Shown: positions 17,136 to 26,148 of the stretch, piece after piece
Layout: each line of letters opens with the position of its first letter
Numbering within the stretch: the stretch's first letter is position 1
Origin: an uncultured Lentisphaeria bacterium
GTDB taxonomy: Bacteria; Verrucomicrobiota; Lentisphaeria; Oligosphaerales; Oligosphaeraceae
Assembly: GCA_934661755.1 (NCBI GenBank)
Contig: CAKUJM010000004.1
Span: forward strand, 26,902-90,901
Length of the DNA stretch: 64,000 bases
Reading direction: 5' to 3'
Notes under the pieces: model-generated
What the model was told of the DNA's origin: nothing
The model's database searches: none
The model's input: only the letters and a program-made list of their open reading frames with translations
Position numbers and translations under genes: made by a program

Positions 17136-19037
17136 ATGCAGCTTTCGATTTTCACAGACGAGCTGGGGATGGATTTCGCGAAGGGCCTGCCCTATTTCAG
17201 GGAATGGGGTCTTGGATGCGTGGACTTTCGCGGCAACATCATGGGTGGAAGCATTGAGACGCTCTCCGATGCGCAGCTAAGGGATTTGCGCCGCATTCTG
17301 GATGACAACGGCATGAAGACCGGCTGTCTGCAGTCATCCCTGGGCAAGGTTCACCTGCCGGGGCCGGAGGAGCTGGCCCGGCAGCAGGCGAAGTTGGACG
17401 GCCTGCTGCGGGCGGCGGAGCTTCTGGACTGCCGCCTGGTGCGCAGTTTTTTCTTCTGGCAGCCGCAGGGTGGCCAGGAGGACAGCGGCTTGAGCGACTT
17501 TGTGGTCCGTCCGGACATCCAGGAGCAGGTCCTGTCCCGTTTCCGGCCCTTTGCGCAGCGTGCGCGCGAGGCGGGATTGCGGCTGGCCTTTGAGAATTGC
17601 GGTTGCACGAAGGAGGACTGCTTCAAGCTCCTGGACCTTCTGGACATTCCGGAATGGGGCATCGCCTGGGATCCCAAGAACAGCTGGATGCGGGACAAGC
17701 AGGAACGGGAGCAGGATCTTGACGCCTATCTGAAGAAGATGGCGGCACGCACCATCAATCTCCATGTGAAGTCCACCGGGACGATCTGGTTTGACGGCCA
17801 GTTTGACGCGATCCCGTACGACAGGGTGTTTGCGGCGCTGGCCGATGCCGGCTATGACGGCCTGGTGAGCATAGAGACCCACAATTTCAATCCGGGGCTC
17901 AGCGCTCCGGAGGCCTGCCGCCAGGTGATCCAGGTGGTGAGAAGGGCCTGGCCGGCGGCGGCATCCGGTGCCCAGCAGGAGCGTTGCGCCCTCCAGGCCG
18001 GAACGCTGGTGCGCCCGTATGCCGACGACCCGGTGCGTTTCGGGGTGGTGGGGTTGGGAATGGGCCACAACCGGGCACTGGAGATGGTGAAGACCAGCGG
18101 GATCAAGCTGGTCCAGGTGTGCGATCTTGTCGCCGAGCGCCGCGAACGCACCTCGGAGGCGTGCGCGGTACCGGCGGTGGCGGAATATGCTGAAATGCTG
18201 CGCAACCCCGCCATCGAGGCGGTGATGGTGCTCAACGAAACCGGCCGTCACATGCAGCTGGCAAGGCAGGCCCTTGAGGCAGGCAAGCACGTGCTGGTCA
18301 CAAAGCCGATGGACATGGACCCGGAAAAATGCCTGGAGACCATGCGATTCGCCAAATCCGCGGGGCTGCTGCTGGGGGTGGACCACTGCCGGCGTCTGCG
18401 CCCTTCGGTGCAATCGCTGAAGGCGGCGCAGGAGCACGGCTTTTTTGGCAGGATGCTCAGCGCCTCCGTGACCCTCAAGGTGCGGCGCACCATGGACTAC
18501 TTCCGGGAAAACGGCGGCTGGCGGGGAACCCGGGCGCTGGACGGCGGGGTGCTCAGCAACCAGACAGTCCACCACCTGGACGAGCTGCTCTTCGTCTTCG
18601 GGATGCCGGAGGCGGTCCGCTGCGACTGCTGGACCCAGGACCACGACATCGAATGCGAGGACCTCGGACTTGCCGTGTGGCGCTATGCGGACGGCATGGT
18701 CGTCAACATCTGCGCCACCACCAGCTATCCGCAGTCCAGCTGGTATTACCAGATGGAGCTGCACGGCACGGAGGGCGCCTATGTCCACCGGGAAGGCGGC
18801 CCCGGAAGCCGTCCGGAAAGCAGGTACTTCAAGGACGCCTGGACCGACGCGGCGCCATATCCCCGGGAATGCGGATGGCTCAACTCCATGGACAACTTTG
18901 CCTCGGCCATCCGCCGCCATACGCAGCTGCTGACCACCGCCGAGGGGGGCCGCAACGCGGTGCGGCTGATCCAGGCAATGTACGATTCGGCAGACCATGG
19001 CGGGAAATGGGTCATGCTGCCGTCAAGCCAACCGTGA
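17136..19037 (+). CDS. Fusion: sugar isomerase/epimerase TIM barrel + Gfo/Idh/MocA oxidoreductase
   Basis: Two enzymes are joined in 633 residues. Residues 1-275 form a xylose-isomerase-like TIM barrel with candidate metal ligands Glu153 (LAFENCG), Asp179 (WDPKN), His210 (INLHVKS) and Glu247 (VSIETHN). After a linker (about 276-298) comes a Rossmann fold starting GVVGLGMGHN at 303 and the Gfo/Idh/MocA core, with AGKHVLVTKP, where Lys390-Pro391 are kept but the usual Glu before Lys is Thr. The pair resembles a fused IolE- and IolG-type set: NAD-linked oxidation of a sugar or polyol plus isomerisation or dehydration. There is no clear ribosome site. It is the first gene of the cluster controlled by the divergent regulator. 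The substrate is unknown. Confidence 0.85.
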   Translation: MQLSIFTDELGMDFAKGLPYFREWGLGCVDFRGNIMGGSIETLSDAQLRDLRRILDDNGMKTGCLQSSLGKVHLPGPEELARQQAKLDGLLRAAELLDCRLVRSFFFWQPQGGQEDSGLSDFVVRPDIQEQVLSRFRPFAQRAREAGLRLAFENCGCTKEDCFKLLDLLDIPEWGIAWDPKNSWMRDKQEREQDLDAYLKKMAARTINLHVKSTGTIWFDGQFDAIPYDRVFAALADAGYDGLVSIETHNFNPGLSAPEACRQVIQVVRRAWPAAASGAQQERCALQAGTLVRPYADDPVRFGVVGLGMGHNRALEMVKTSGIKLVQVCDLVAERRERTSEACAVPAVAEYAEMLRNPAIEAVMVLNETGRHMQLARQALEAGKHVLVTKPMDMDPEKCLETMRFAKSAGLLLGVDHCRRLRPSVQSLKAAQEHGFFGRMLSASVTLKVRRTMDYFRENGGWRGTRALDGGVLSNQTVHHLDELLFVFGMPEAVRCDCWTQDHDIECEDLGLAVWRYADGMVVNICATTSYPQSSWYYQMELHGTEGAYVHREGGPGSRPESRYFKDAWTDAAPYPRECGWLNSMDNFASAIRRHTQLLTTAEGGRNAVRLIQAMYDSADHGGKWVMLPSSQP

Positions 19038-19084
19038 AGCCGGAACAATCCCCCACCATGAGTCGAAAAAAAGGAGGCCCAACA

Positions 19085-19768
19085 ATGCATCGTCGCCAGA
19101 AACATCTCTTCACGCTCATCGAGCTTCTTGTAGTCATCGCGATCATCGCCATCCTGGCCAGCATGCTGCTGCCGGCATTGGGCAAAGCCCGCGCAAAGGC
19201 GCGCCAGACCTCCTGCATCAACAACCTGAAGCAGATGGGGCTCATGATCATGCTGTACTGCGACTCCCACAAGGACACCACCATGCCATCCGGAATGCAG
19301 GCGGGTGTGATGCAGAACATCTACTGGCAGTCGATCCTATACTGCGGCAGCGAGGGCAAGGCGGCAACAAGCAACGCGCCGGTCTTCCAGCTCGACTGGG
19401 CAAACCAGGGCGGATACATCAAGGTGAAGACCTTCCAATGCCCCAGCTGGGTCAGAGAGCCCAAGACCGCCCAGATCCCGCCACTGCAGCATTATGCGAT
19501 CAACACCTTCTTCGCCAGCGACCACGTGACCCGGCTGCTTACCTCGATCCGGACGCCGTCAAAGCGGGCGGCGGCACTGGACTACCCCAATGTCCGGAAA
19601 AACAACCGCGCGGGCACGGACTGGATTTCGGCGTGGCGGCATTCATTCAGCGCCAACTACCTTTTCGCGGACGGCCATACGCAGTCCATGCAATTCAACG
19701 ACGTCCCCAATGACAACACCACTGACGAGGGCAAGGAATTCTGGGGACAGCAGAATGTCGCCAACTGA
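19085..19768 (+). CDS. Type II/IV pseudopilin-like protein with H-X9-DG motif
   Basis: The start at 19085 is set by an AAGGAGG site at 19072-19078. The 227-residue protein begins with a prepilin leader and hydrophobic helix (FTLIELLVVIAIIAILASML, cleavable just before the Phe) and ends with the processing-associated signature H-SFSANYLFA-DG (H-X9-DG). Proteins of this form are present in large numbers in Lentisphaerae and Planctomycetes, often next to glycosidase genes, and are probably displayed on or secreted across the envelope. Here it sits between a sugar-enzyme fusion and a secreted glycosidase, so a role in polysaccharide handling is inferred. Confidence 0.9.
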   Translation: MHRRQKHLFTLIELLVVIAIIAILASMLLPALGKARAKARQTSCINNLKQMGLMIMLYCDSHKDTTMPSGMQAGVMQNIYWQSILYCGSEGKAATSNAPVFQLDWANQGGYIKVKTFQCPSWVREPKTAQIPPLQHYAINTFFASDHVTRLLTSIRTPSKRAAALDYPNVRKNNRAGTDWISAWRHSFSANYLFADGHTQSMQFNDVPNDNTTDEGKEFWGQQNVAN

Positions 19769-19810
19769 CACCTCCGGACGCCCGCGGACGGCATTTTCCA
19801 GGAACAGCAA

Positions 19811-22800
19811 ATGAAACCGATCACTCTTCCCATTCTGGCGCTGGCGGCCTTTTCGGCCATGCTCCATGCCGCAGCGCCACCGCCACCGGAATTCAGCTTC
19901 ACGGAATCGGGCGTCCTGCAGATCGAGTCGCTGAATGTCCAGGCATCCTACCGGGATCCGTCATGGAACACCAAGGAGCAGCAACACGCGCAAAATCCGG
20001 TCGTCCGGAGACAATCCGCCACGCGGCAGACCTTCAGCGGCCAGCTTGGCGATTTCCAGCTTACCCAGCAGGTCGACACTTTTTCAGGGCGGCACTGCCA
20101 TGTGTCATTCGCGCTCGACGCCCCGTCGCCGGTCAGGGTCAATTCGATCTACTGGGGATTTCCGGTATTCATCGGATTGGCGGAGGACAATGAAATCCGC
20201 ATCGACGGCAAGCGGATCCGCTTCCCGAAGCAGCTGGGCAAGAGCTTCCCGCAAGTCCATCATGACGTCGGCATGCTTGAACTGCCGCTGGACAACGGCT
20301 TTTTCCAATGCCGGTTCGAACGGCCGGCAAAAGTCCGGATAGAGGATTTGCGGACATGGAACATCCAGGCTTTTGACGTAAGGATATTCTTCTCGCCGGA
20401 CAGCGGCGGCGTCACTTCGGCAAAGCTGGAGGCCGATGTGCGCTACGTCCCCTACCAGGCGGAGCCATTGCCGCTTGCCGGCGGGGCGTCCTCCCGGGGA
20501 CGGCGGGACATCCGCTTCCGGCACATCCCCTTTTCGTGCGGGGAACCGCGCGCCCTTGACCGCGCTCATCCGGTCGCGGAGGTGAATTTGCCGCCCGGAA
20601 GCCGGACGCTCTTTCTGCTCCATGCAGCCGATGCTCCGACCGGCGGAATGGCCGCACAGCTGGAATGCCTCAAGACGGATGGCCTGACGGAGACATTTCC
20701 GATCATCGCCGGCAGCCAGGTCGGCTCCGCCGGCGCCGGCAGCGCCCCGTCGGCCGCCTATGAAATCGAGGGACAGGGTGACGCCCACTGGTATGTCGCG
20801 GCATTTCCCCTTCCTGAGCAGACCAGGACGGTGCGGATCCGCCACGCCCAGCCCGAAGGCGACGGCAAATACTGGCTGCTGGGCGCAGCCTGCTCGGAGC
20901 AGGCAATCCCGCTGCGGGCGTCAAATGGCGATTTCACCCTGAAAAATGGCAAGGACTGGCGGAGAATGACGGTCAAGCTGGATGTCGTCGCCGGATCGGC
21001 GCTGGATTTGAGCGCCTTCACGGTGGATGCGCCGGCGGGGAAGCATGGCCGCGTCGTTGTCCGCGACGGCCATTTCCAGTTTGCCGGCCGCCCCGGCACG
21101 CCCGTGCGCTTCCACGGCGCCAATTTGTGCTTCTCCTCTTGCTTTCCGACCAGGGAGCAGGCCGAGATCATCGCCCGGAGGCTGGCACGGCAGGGATTCA
21201 ATGCCGTGCGGTTCCACCACTTCGACCAGCTGCTGGTGAAGAAGCTGCCAAACGACAGCGGCGTCATTGACCCGGCGCAGCTGGACAGGATGGAGTATCT
21301 GGTTTCGGCGCTGAAGAATGCGGGGATATACATCACGCTGGACCTCTATACGATCCGCACCAGCATGCCCGGCGAATTGGCGGCATTTCCGGAGGGGTTG
21401 CGCAAATACGACCCGCTGAACCACAAGATCGCCATGCTGCTCTACCCCGAGGCGCGCGCAAGATTCAAGTCGTTCGTCACTTCGCTGCTCACCCACCGGA
21501 ACCCCTACACGGGAATGACTTGGGCCGAGGACCCCGTCTTCAGCCATATCAGCGTGCTGAATGAAAACAACCCCCGCCACCTCTACGACCGTACGATCCC
21601 GCAGATAAAAAGGGAACTGCGGCGGCAAACCGAGGAATATTGCCTGGCGAACAAGCTGCCGCTGACGGACTCCAGCCGCCGCGACCGGGGAATGGAGGTG
21701 CTGATGATCCGATATGGCGAATACTGGGATGAAATTACAGCCTTCCTGCGCGGCATCGGCCTGAATGCGCCGCTGACGGAACAGAATTTCTGCTCCTATC
21801 CATACCTGCTTGACCAACGGAGAAACTACGACTACGTTGACAACCACAAGTACTGGGACCACCCGAATTTCGGGGGGAAGCAATGGGGGCTGCCGATGTA
21901 TTTTCTCGGGGAAAGCGCCTTGCGGCACCGGGCGCCGGTGCCCAAGTGGCTGGGATCTTCCCGCGTATTCGGCAAGCCGTACACGGTGACGGAGCTTGAC
22001 TTCTGCTATCCGAACTCCTGCCGGGCGGAAGGATCGCTGCTCTATTTCGCCATCGGGGCACTGCAGGATTGGGACGGGATGTACCACTACGACTACGCCG
22101 ATGGCCTGGGGCGGATGTTCCCGCAGGACCGGCAGCAATTGCGGATCTTCGACATCTGCAACGACATGTCCCGCCTGATTCCCGCCAGACTCGGGACGGT
22201 GCTCTTCCTCCGGGGGGATGTGTCGGCCGCCAAGACCGCCTATCCGGTCGCCGTCGACACCTCCTCGCCTGGCGCGTCGGCCACGCGCTTCCCCGAGCCT
22301 GCGGAGGATCTGATTTTCCGCGGCCTCACCGGATCGCTGCTTGCCCGCAACGGCGTGCTGGTCGATCCGCTGCCTGAAGGCACCCGGGCGATCTTCGATC
22401 TGGATCATACCCTGAATAATCCACCGGTGCCGCGAATCGACGACTCGAGGACGGATGCGCAGATTCAAAGCGACACCGGTCAGATCCTGGTTGATTTTTC
22501 CCGCCATGCCTTCAGCGTCGTGACCCCGCGCACGGAAGCCGCGGCATTCCCCGCCGGCGACGGCTTTTCCGGAAAGGTGCTGACGGCGCATTCGCGCAAG
22601 GCGTTCGGAGTCGTGGGGGCGATCGCCCTGGACGATGCACCGCTTTCGCAAAGCGCCAGGATCCTGATCCTGCATGTCACCGACTGCAAGCAGGAAGACA
22701 GCCTGTTCGACTCGCCCAGGCAGACAATCCTCAAGAAATATGGCGACCTGCGGCATGTGCTTGGCCAGCATGGCATCTGCGACCTCACCCTCGCCCTGCC

Positions 22801-22963
22801 CCCGCGGAACTGGCGGCTGTTCGCCCTGGATTTCGACGGAACCCGGCTGGGTGAAGTCGCCTTCCAGCGGCAGGATGGGCTGATCCGCTTTTCGGCTGAC
22901 ACCTTCCATGTCGATGGGCATGTGGTCTTCGCCTACGAACTGACGGCGGCGCCGACTCCGTGA
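19811..22963 (+). CDS. Large secreted glycoside hydrolase, clan GH-A type
   Basis: The 1050-residue protein has a Sec signal (residues 1-20). Residues about 21-410 look like beta-rich accessory modules. A TIM barrel runs from about 415 to 800, with GFNAVRFHHFD, the acid/base candidate Glu585 in VLNENNP (the Asn-Glu pair of clan GH-A) and the nucleophile candidate Glu728 in TVTELDF. The C-terminal 250 residues are again beta-rich. It would hydrolyse a polysaccharide outside the cell. The exact GH family is not clear: the barrel resembles GH5-like or beta-galactosidase-like enzymes found in PVC bacteria. It lies in the catabolic cluster, immediately before the glycyl-radical genes. Confidence 0.78.
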   Translation: MKPITLPILALAAFSAMLHAAAPPPPEFSFTESGVLQIESLNVQASYRDPSWNTKEQQHAQNPVVRRQSATRQTFSGQLGDFQLTQQVDTFSGRHCHVSFALDAPSPVRVNSIYWGFPVFIGLAEDNEIRIDGKRIRFPKQLGKSFPQVHHDVGMLELPLDNGFFQCRFERPAKVRIEDLRTWNIQAFDVRIFFSPDSGGVTSAKLEADVRYVPYQAEPLPLAGGASSRGRRDIRFRHIPFSCGEPRALDRAHPVAEVNLPPGSRTLFLLHAADAPTGGMAAQLECLKTDGLTETFPIIAGSQVGSAGAGSAPSAAYEIEGQGDAHWYVAAFPLPEQTRTVRIRHAQPEGDGKYWLLGAACSEQAIPLRASNGDFTLKNGKDWRRMTVKLDVVAGSALDLSAFTVDAPAGKHGRVVVRDGHFQFAGRPGTPVRFHGANLCFSSCFPTREQAEIIARRLARQGFNAVRFHHFDQLLVKKLPNDSGVIDPAQLDRMEYLVSALKNAGIYITLDLYTIRTSMPGELAAFPEGLRKYDPLNHKIAMLLYPEARARFKSFVTSLLTHRNPYTGMTWAEDPVFSHISVLNENNPRHLYDRTIPQIKRELRRQTEEYCLANKLPLTDSSRRDRGMEVLMIRYGEYWDEITAFLRGIGLNAPLTEQNFCSYPYLLDQRRNYDYVDNHKYWDHPNFGGKQWGLPMYFLGESALRHRAPVPKWLGSSRVFGKPYTVTELDFCYPNSCRAEGSLLYFAIGALQDWDGMYHYDYADGLGRMFPQDRQQLRIFDICNDMSRLIPARLGTVLFLRGDVSAAKTAYPVAVDTSSPGASATRFPEPAEDLIFRGLTGSLLARNGVLVDPLPEGTRAIFDLDHTLNNPPVPRIDDSRTDAQIQSDTGQILVDFSRHAFSVVTPRTEAAAFPAGDGFSGKVLTAHSRKAFGVVGAIALDDAPLSQSARILILHVTDCKQEDSLFDSPRQTILKKYGDLRHVLGQHGICDLTLALPPRNWRLFALDFDGTRLGEVAFQRQDGLIRFSADTFHVDGHVVFAYELTAAPTP

Positions 22964-23019
22964 TGCGGAGGAGGGATTCCGAAGGCGAGCAGCATCGCAC
23001 CATGCCGCGAGGGACAAAA

Positions 23020-23919
23020 ATGACACGAGGACTGATTGCTTCCATCCAGCGCTTTTCGCTCAATGACGGCCCTGGCATCCGGACCACGGTTTTCTTCAAG
23101 GGCTGCAACCTGCATTGCGCATGGTGCCATAATCCGGAGACGATCACCCCCGGCCAGGAGCTGCTTTTTCATCCGGAGCGGTGCATCGGCTGCGGCCATT
23201 GCCTCCAGGCCTGCCCCGCCGGGGCGCTCACGGCGGACGGCGCGGCCATTCGCTGGAATCCCGGCCGATGCGCCCGCTGCGGCCAATGCGCAAAAACCTG
23301 CTTCCCCGGCGCCAGGGAAATGGCCGGACGCCATTGCACCGTGCCCGAGGTGATGCGCGAAATCCTGCAGGACCGCGCCTATTATGATGATTCACATGGC
23401 GGAGTGACGCTTTCCGGGGGCGAGTTCTCCTGCCAGCCGGAATTCGCAAATGAGCTCATCGATGCCTGCCATGCCGAGGGCATCCAGGTGGCGGCGGAGA
23501 CGAACCTGTGCCTCAATTTCGACGCCCTTCGCAGCACCCTGGAAAAGCTGGACATGATCCTTTTCGATGTCAAGCTTTTCGATTGCCGGCAGCACCAGGA
23601 ATGGACCGGCGCCGGCAATGGCGAGATCCTGGCCAATGTCCGCAGGATCGATGCGCTGGGAATGCCGCTTGTCGCCCGCACGCCGCTTGTCCCCAAGGTG
23701 ACCGCGACCGCGCAGAACATCTCCGCCATTGCCGGCTTCCTGAAGGGCCTGGGCCATCTGCGGCGATATGAACTGCTGAACTTCAATCCGCTGGGGGCGG
23801 ACAAGCTGTGCGCCCTCCAGCGGGAAAATCCGTTCCGCGACGCGCGGCCGCTCCCGGAGGACGACTTGGAGGCGCTGCGACGCACGGCCGCCGCCTTCGT
23901 GGACACGGTCATCGGATGA
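23020..23919 (+). CDS. Glycyl radical enzyme activating protein (radical SAM, with ferredoxin insert)
   Basis: The 299-residue activase makes the glycyl radical on its partner, encoded five bases downstream. It has the radical SAM motif CNLHCAWC preceded by NDGPGIRTTVFFKG, a two-cluster ferredoxin insert (CIGCGHCLQACP and CARCGQCAKTCF), and the TLSGGEFSCQPEF block. The insert marks the class that activates glycerol/diol dehydratase, choline lyase and arylacetate decarboxylase types, not classical pyruvate formate-lyase. The start at 23020 follows a GAGGGA ribosome site; an upstream GTG/ATG pair that overlaps the glycosidase stop is the alternative. Confidence 0.93.
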   Translation: MTRGLIASIQRFSLNDGPGIRTTVFFKGCNLHCAWCHNPETITPGQELLFHPERCIGCGHCLQACPAGALTADGAAIRWNPGRCARCGQCAKTCFPGAREMAGRHCTVPEVMREILQDRAYYDDSHGGVTLSGGEFSCQPEFANELIDACHAEGIQVAAETNLCLNFDALRSTLEKLDMILFDVKLFDCRQHQEWTGAGNGEILANVRRIDALGMPLVARTPLVPKVTATAQNISAIAGFLKGLGHLRRYELLNFNPLGADKLCALQRENPFRDARPLPEDDLEALRRTAAAFVDTVIG

Positions 23920-23923
23920 CGAC

Positions 23924-26146
23924 ATGAAAATCCAGTACATCAACGAATATCCGGCGGACCGGACCTTTAACTACGCCGAGCGCCTCGCCCTGCTGCGGGA
24001 GCGCAAGCTGCAGCAGACCGCCGAAAAGGTGGCCAGGGAAGGCGGACTGGACGAGGACGACTACGGCCGGGTCGTCGCCCCGGACTACTTCCATTTCAAG
24101 ACCATCCCCAACCACCCGGACGGCTTTTTCTACGGCTATTCCGGCTGGACCGAAAATTTCACCCGGCTGCTGGCGGAACACCCGGTCTACATCGACCCCG
24201 TCGATGCATTCGTCGGGCGCGGATTCTTCTTCCTGATCCGGCTGCGCGGCATGACCGGCGATCCATCCTACCCATACCCATGGAATCCCGCCTTCCCCTT
24301 TGACGACCTGAAAAAGGAGTTCGCCCGGTACAACATCATCTGCGGAATCGGGCGCGACCACCACTTCACCCCCGACATCGCCATGGGGCTGAGGCTCGGA
24401 TGGGGCGGCATCCTGCAAAAGCTGGAGACGCACAAGGCCCAAAGCCATGATCCGTCCACCGGCGAGTTCTACGACAGCGAGATTGCAGTCGTCAAGGCGA
24501 TCATCGGCTTCCTGCGGCGGACCTCCTATCAGCTGGCGGAGTTCGCCCTGATCGAGAAAAACCCGACCCTCCGCAAAAATCTGGAGGAGATGGCCGACAT
24601 CAACTTCCGCATGGCCGACGGCATTCCCGGAACGATGCGCGAGGCGATCCAGTGGATGTGCCACTTCAGCATGCTGAGCCGTCTCTACAACCGCGGCTCC
24701 GCTGGCGGACAGCTCGACCAGCTGCTGCTGCCCTACTACGAAAAAGACCTCCGGGACGGGCGGATCACCGACGAGGAGGCCAAATTCTACCTGGGGTGCC
24801 TCTTCTTCAACGACTCCAGATACTATCAGCTTGGCGGCCCCGGCCTCGATGGCAGCGACACGACCAACCATCTGTCGTATCTGATCCTTGACGCGGCGGA
24901 TGCGACCGACATCGCCTGCAACCTGACGGTGCGCCTTCACGACAGGACCGACCCGGTGTTCCTGCGCAAGGCCGTCGAGTGCCTTTTCCGCAACCAGCAT
25001 GGCTGGCCGCGCTTCTCCGGCGATTCCGCGCTGGTCGACGGCTTCATGCGCTGCGGCTTTTCCCGGGATGATGCGATCCGCCGCATCTCCTCCGGATGCC
25101 ACTGGATGAGCATCCCGGGAATGGAGTACACCCTCAACGACATTGTCAAGATCAACCACGCCAAGGTCTTCGAGGTCGCCTGGCAGGAGATGGTGGCGCC
25201 ATCCCCGGAACCGCCATCCCTGGAAAGGCTGCATCGGCTCTACCTCATGCATCTGGAGCGCGCGGTCAAGGCCACGGCGGCGGGGATCCGCTTCCACCTG
25301 GACCATCAGGATCAAAATGAACCGGAGCTGATATTGAATCTGCTCTCCCATGGCCCGATTGAAAAAGGCTGCGATGTGACCAAAGGCGCCACCTACTTCA
25401 ACATGTGCATGGACGGCTGCGCCATCGCCACGGTGGCGGACAGCTTTGCGGCGGTGGAACAGCGGGTGGTCAGGGAAAAACGGCTCACCTTCGCGGAACT
25501 GGACCGGCACCTGAAGGCGGATTTCGCCGGAGTCGAAGGCGAATACGTGCGCCAGATGCTCCTGCACTCCGAGCGCTACGGCGGCGGCGACACCACCGGC
25601 GACGCCTGGGCCCGGCGGATCAGCCGGGAATACTCGGAGCTGGTGCGCGCCGAAAACCAAAACTACCCGGGGCTGAATTTCATCCCCGGGTGGTTCTCCT
25701 GGTCGCACACCGCCTTCTTCGGCAGAAATGTCGGCGCGACCCCCAATGGCCGGAAGGCCGGCGAGGCAATCAGCCATGGCGCCAACCCCCACCCCGGATT
25801 CCGCCGTGACGGCGCCGTGACCGCGATGGCGAACTCCATCGCCGCAATCCAGCCGGGATACGGCAACACCGCGCCGGTGCAGCTGGAGCTGGACCCGGCG
25901 GTGGCGCAGACCCCGGAGGCGCTGGACAAGCTGGTGAGCATGATCCGCACCATCCTGCTCACCGGCAACACCCTGCTCAACATCAACCTGATCGACGGCG
26001 ACAAGGTGCTGGCCGCCCACCGGGATCCGTCACTTTTCCCGGACCTGGTGGTGCGGGTGACCGGGTTCACCGCCTACTTTTCCATGCTCTCGCCGGCATT
26101 CCGGCAACTCGTCGTGGACCGGATCATCGACAGGAGGAAACTCTGA
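23924..26146 (+). CDS. Glycyl radical enzyme of uncharacterised specificity
   Basis: The 740-residue protein has the C-terminal radical loop RVTGFTAYF with Gly714, and the thiyl loop SSGCHWMSIPGMEY with Cys392. Known eliminating enzymes (glycerol, diol, choline, isethionate, hydroxyproline) carry GCVE, where Glu two residues after Cys acts as base. Here that position is Trp394, and pyruvate formate-lyase's Cys-Cys pair is also absent. It is therefore neither a standard dehydratase nor PFL. The gene follows its activase by five bases and overlaps the ribosome site of the bicupin gene. In context it probably acts on a sugar or sugar acid made by the upstream enzymes. The reaction is unknown. 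Confidence 0.9.
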   Translation: MKIQYINEYPADRTFNYAERLALLRERKLQQTAEKVAREGGLDEDDYGRVVAPDYFHFKTIPNHPDGFFYGYSGWTENFTRLLAEHPVYIDPVDAFVGRGFFFLIRLRGMTGDPSYPYPWNPAFPFDDLKKEFARYNIICGIGRDHHFTPDIAMGLRLGWGGILQKLETHKAQSHDPSTGEFYDSEIAVVKAIIGFLRRTSYQLAEFALIEKNPTLRKNLEEMADINFRMADGIPGTMREAIQWMCHFSMLSRLYNRGSAGGQLDQLLLPYYEKDLRDGRITDEEAKFYLGCLFFNDSRYYQLGGPGLDGSDTTNHLSYLILDAADATDIACNLTVRLHDRTDPVFLRKAVECLFRNQHGWPRFSGDSALVDGFMRCGFSRDDAIRRISSGCHWMSIPGMEYTLNDIVKINHAKVFEVAWQEMVAPSPEPPSLERLHRLYLMHLERAVKATAAGIRFHLDHQDQNEPELILNLLSHGPIEKGCDVTKGATYFNMCMDGCAIATVADSFAAVEQRVVREKRLTFAELDRHLKADFAGVEGEYVRQMLLHSERYGGGDTTGDAWARRISREYSELVRAENQNYPGLNFIPGWFSWSHTAFFGRNVGATPNGRKAGEAISHGANPHPGFRRDGAVTAMANSIAAIQPGYGNTAPVQLELDPAVAQTPEALDKLVSMIRTILLTGNTLLNINLIDGDKVLAAHRDPSLFPDLVVRVTGFTAYFSMLSPAFRQLVVDRIIDRRKL

Positions 26147-26148
26147 AA

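Noticed and set aside
20921..23026. Very long antisense open frame (about 700 codons) opposite the glycosidase gene
   Set aside because: It is the mirror frame of a GC-rich gene with a signal peptide and catalytic motifs; its own translation is Arg/Gly/Ala/His-rich with no family likeness.
23909..26020. Very long antisense open frame opposite the glycyl radical enzyme gene
   Set aside because: Same reason: the plus strand holds a full glycyl radical enzyme with both active-site loops, and the minus frame is compositional shadow.
23924..26146. Classical pyruvate formate-lyase
   Set aside because: The adjacent Cys-Cys pair is absent and the activase has the ferredoxin insert used for other glycyl radical enzymes.
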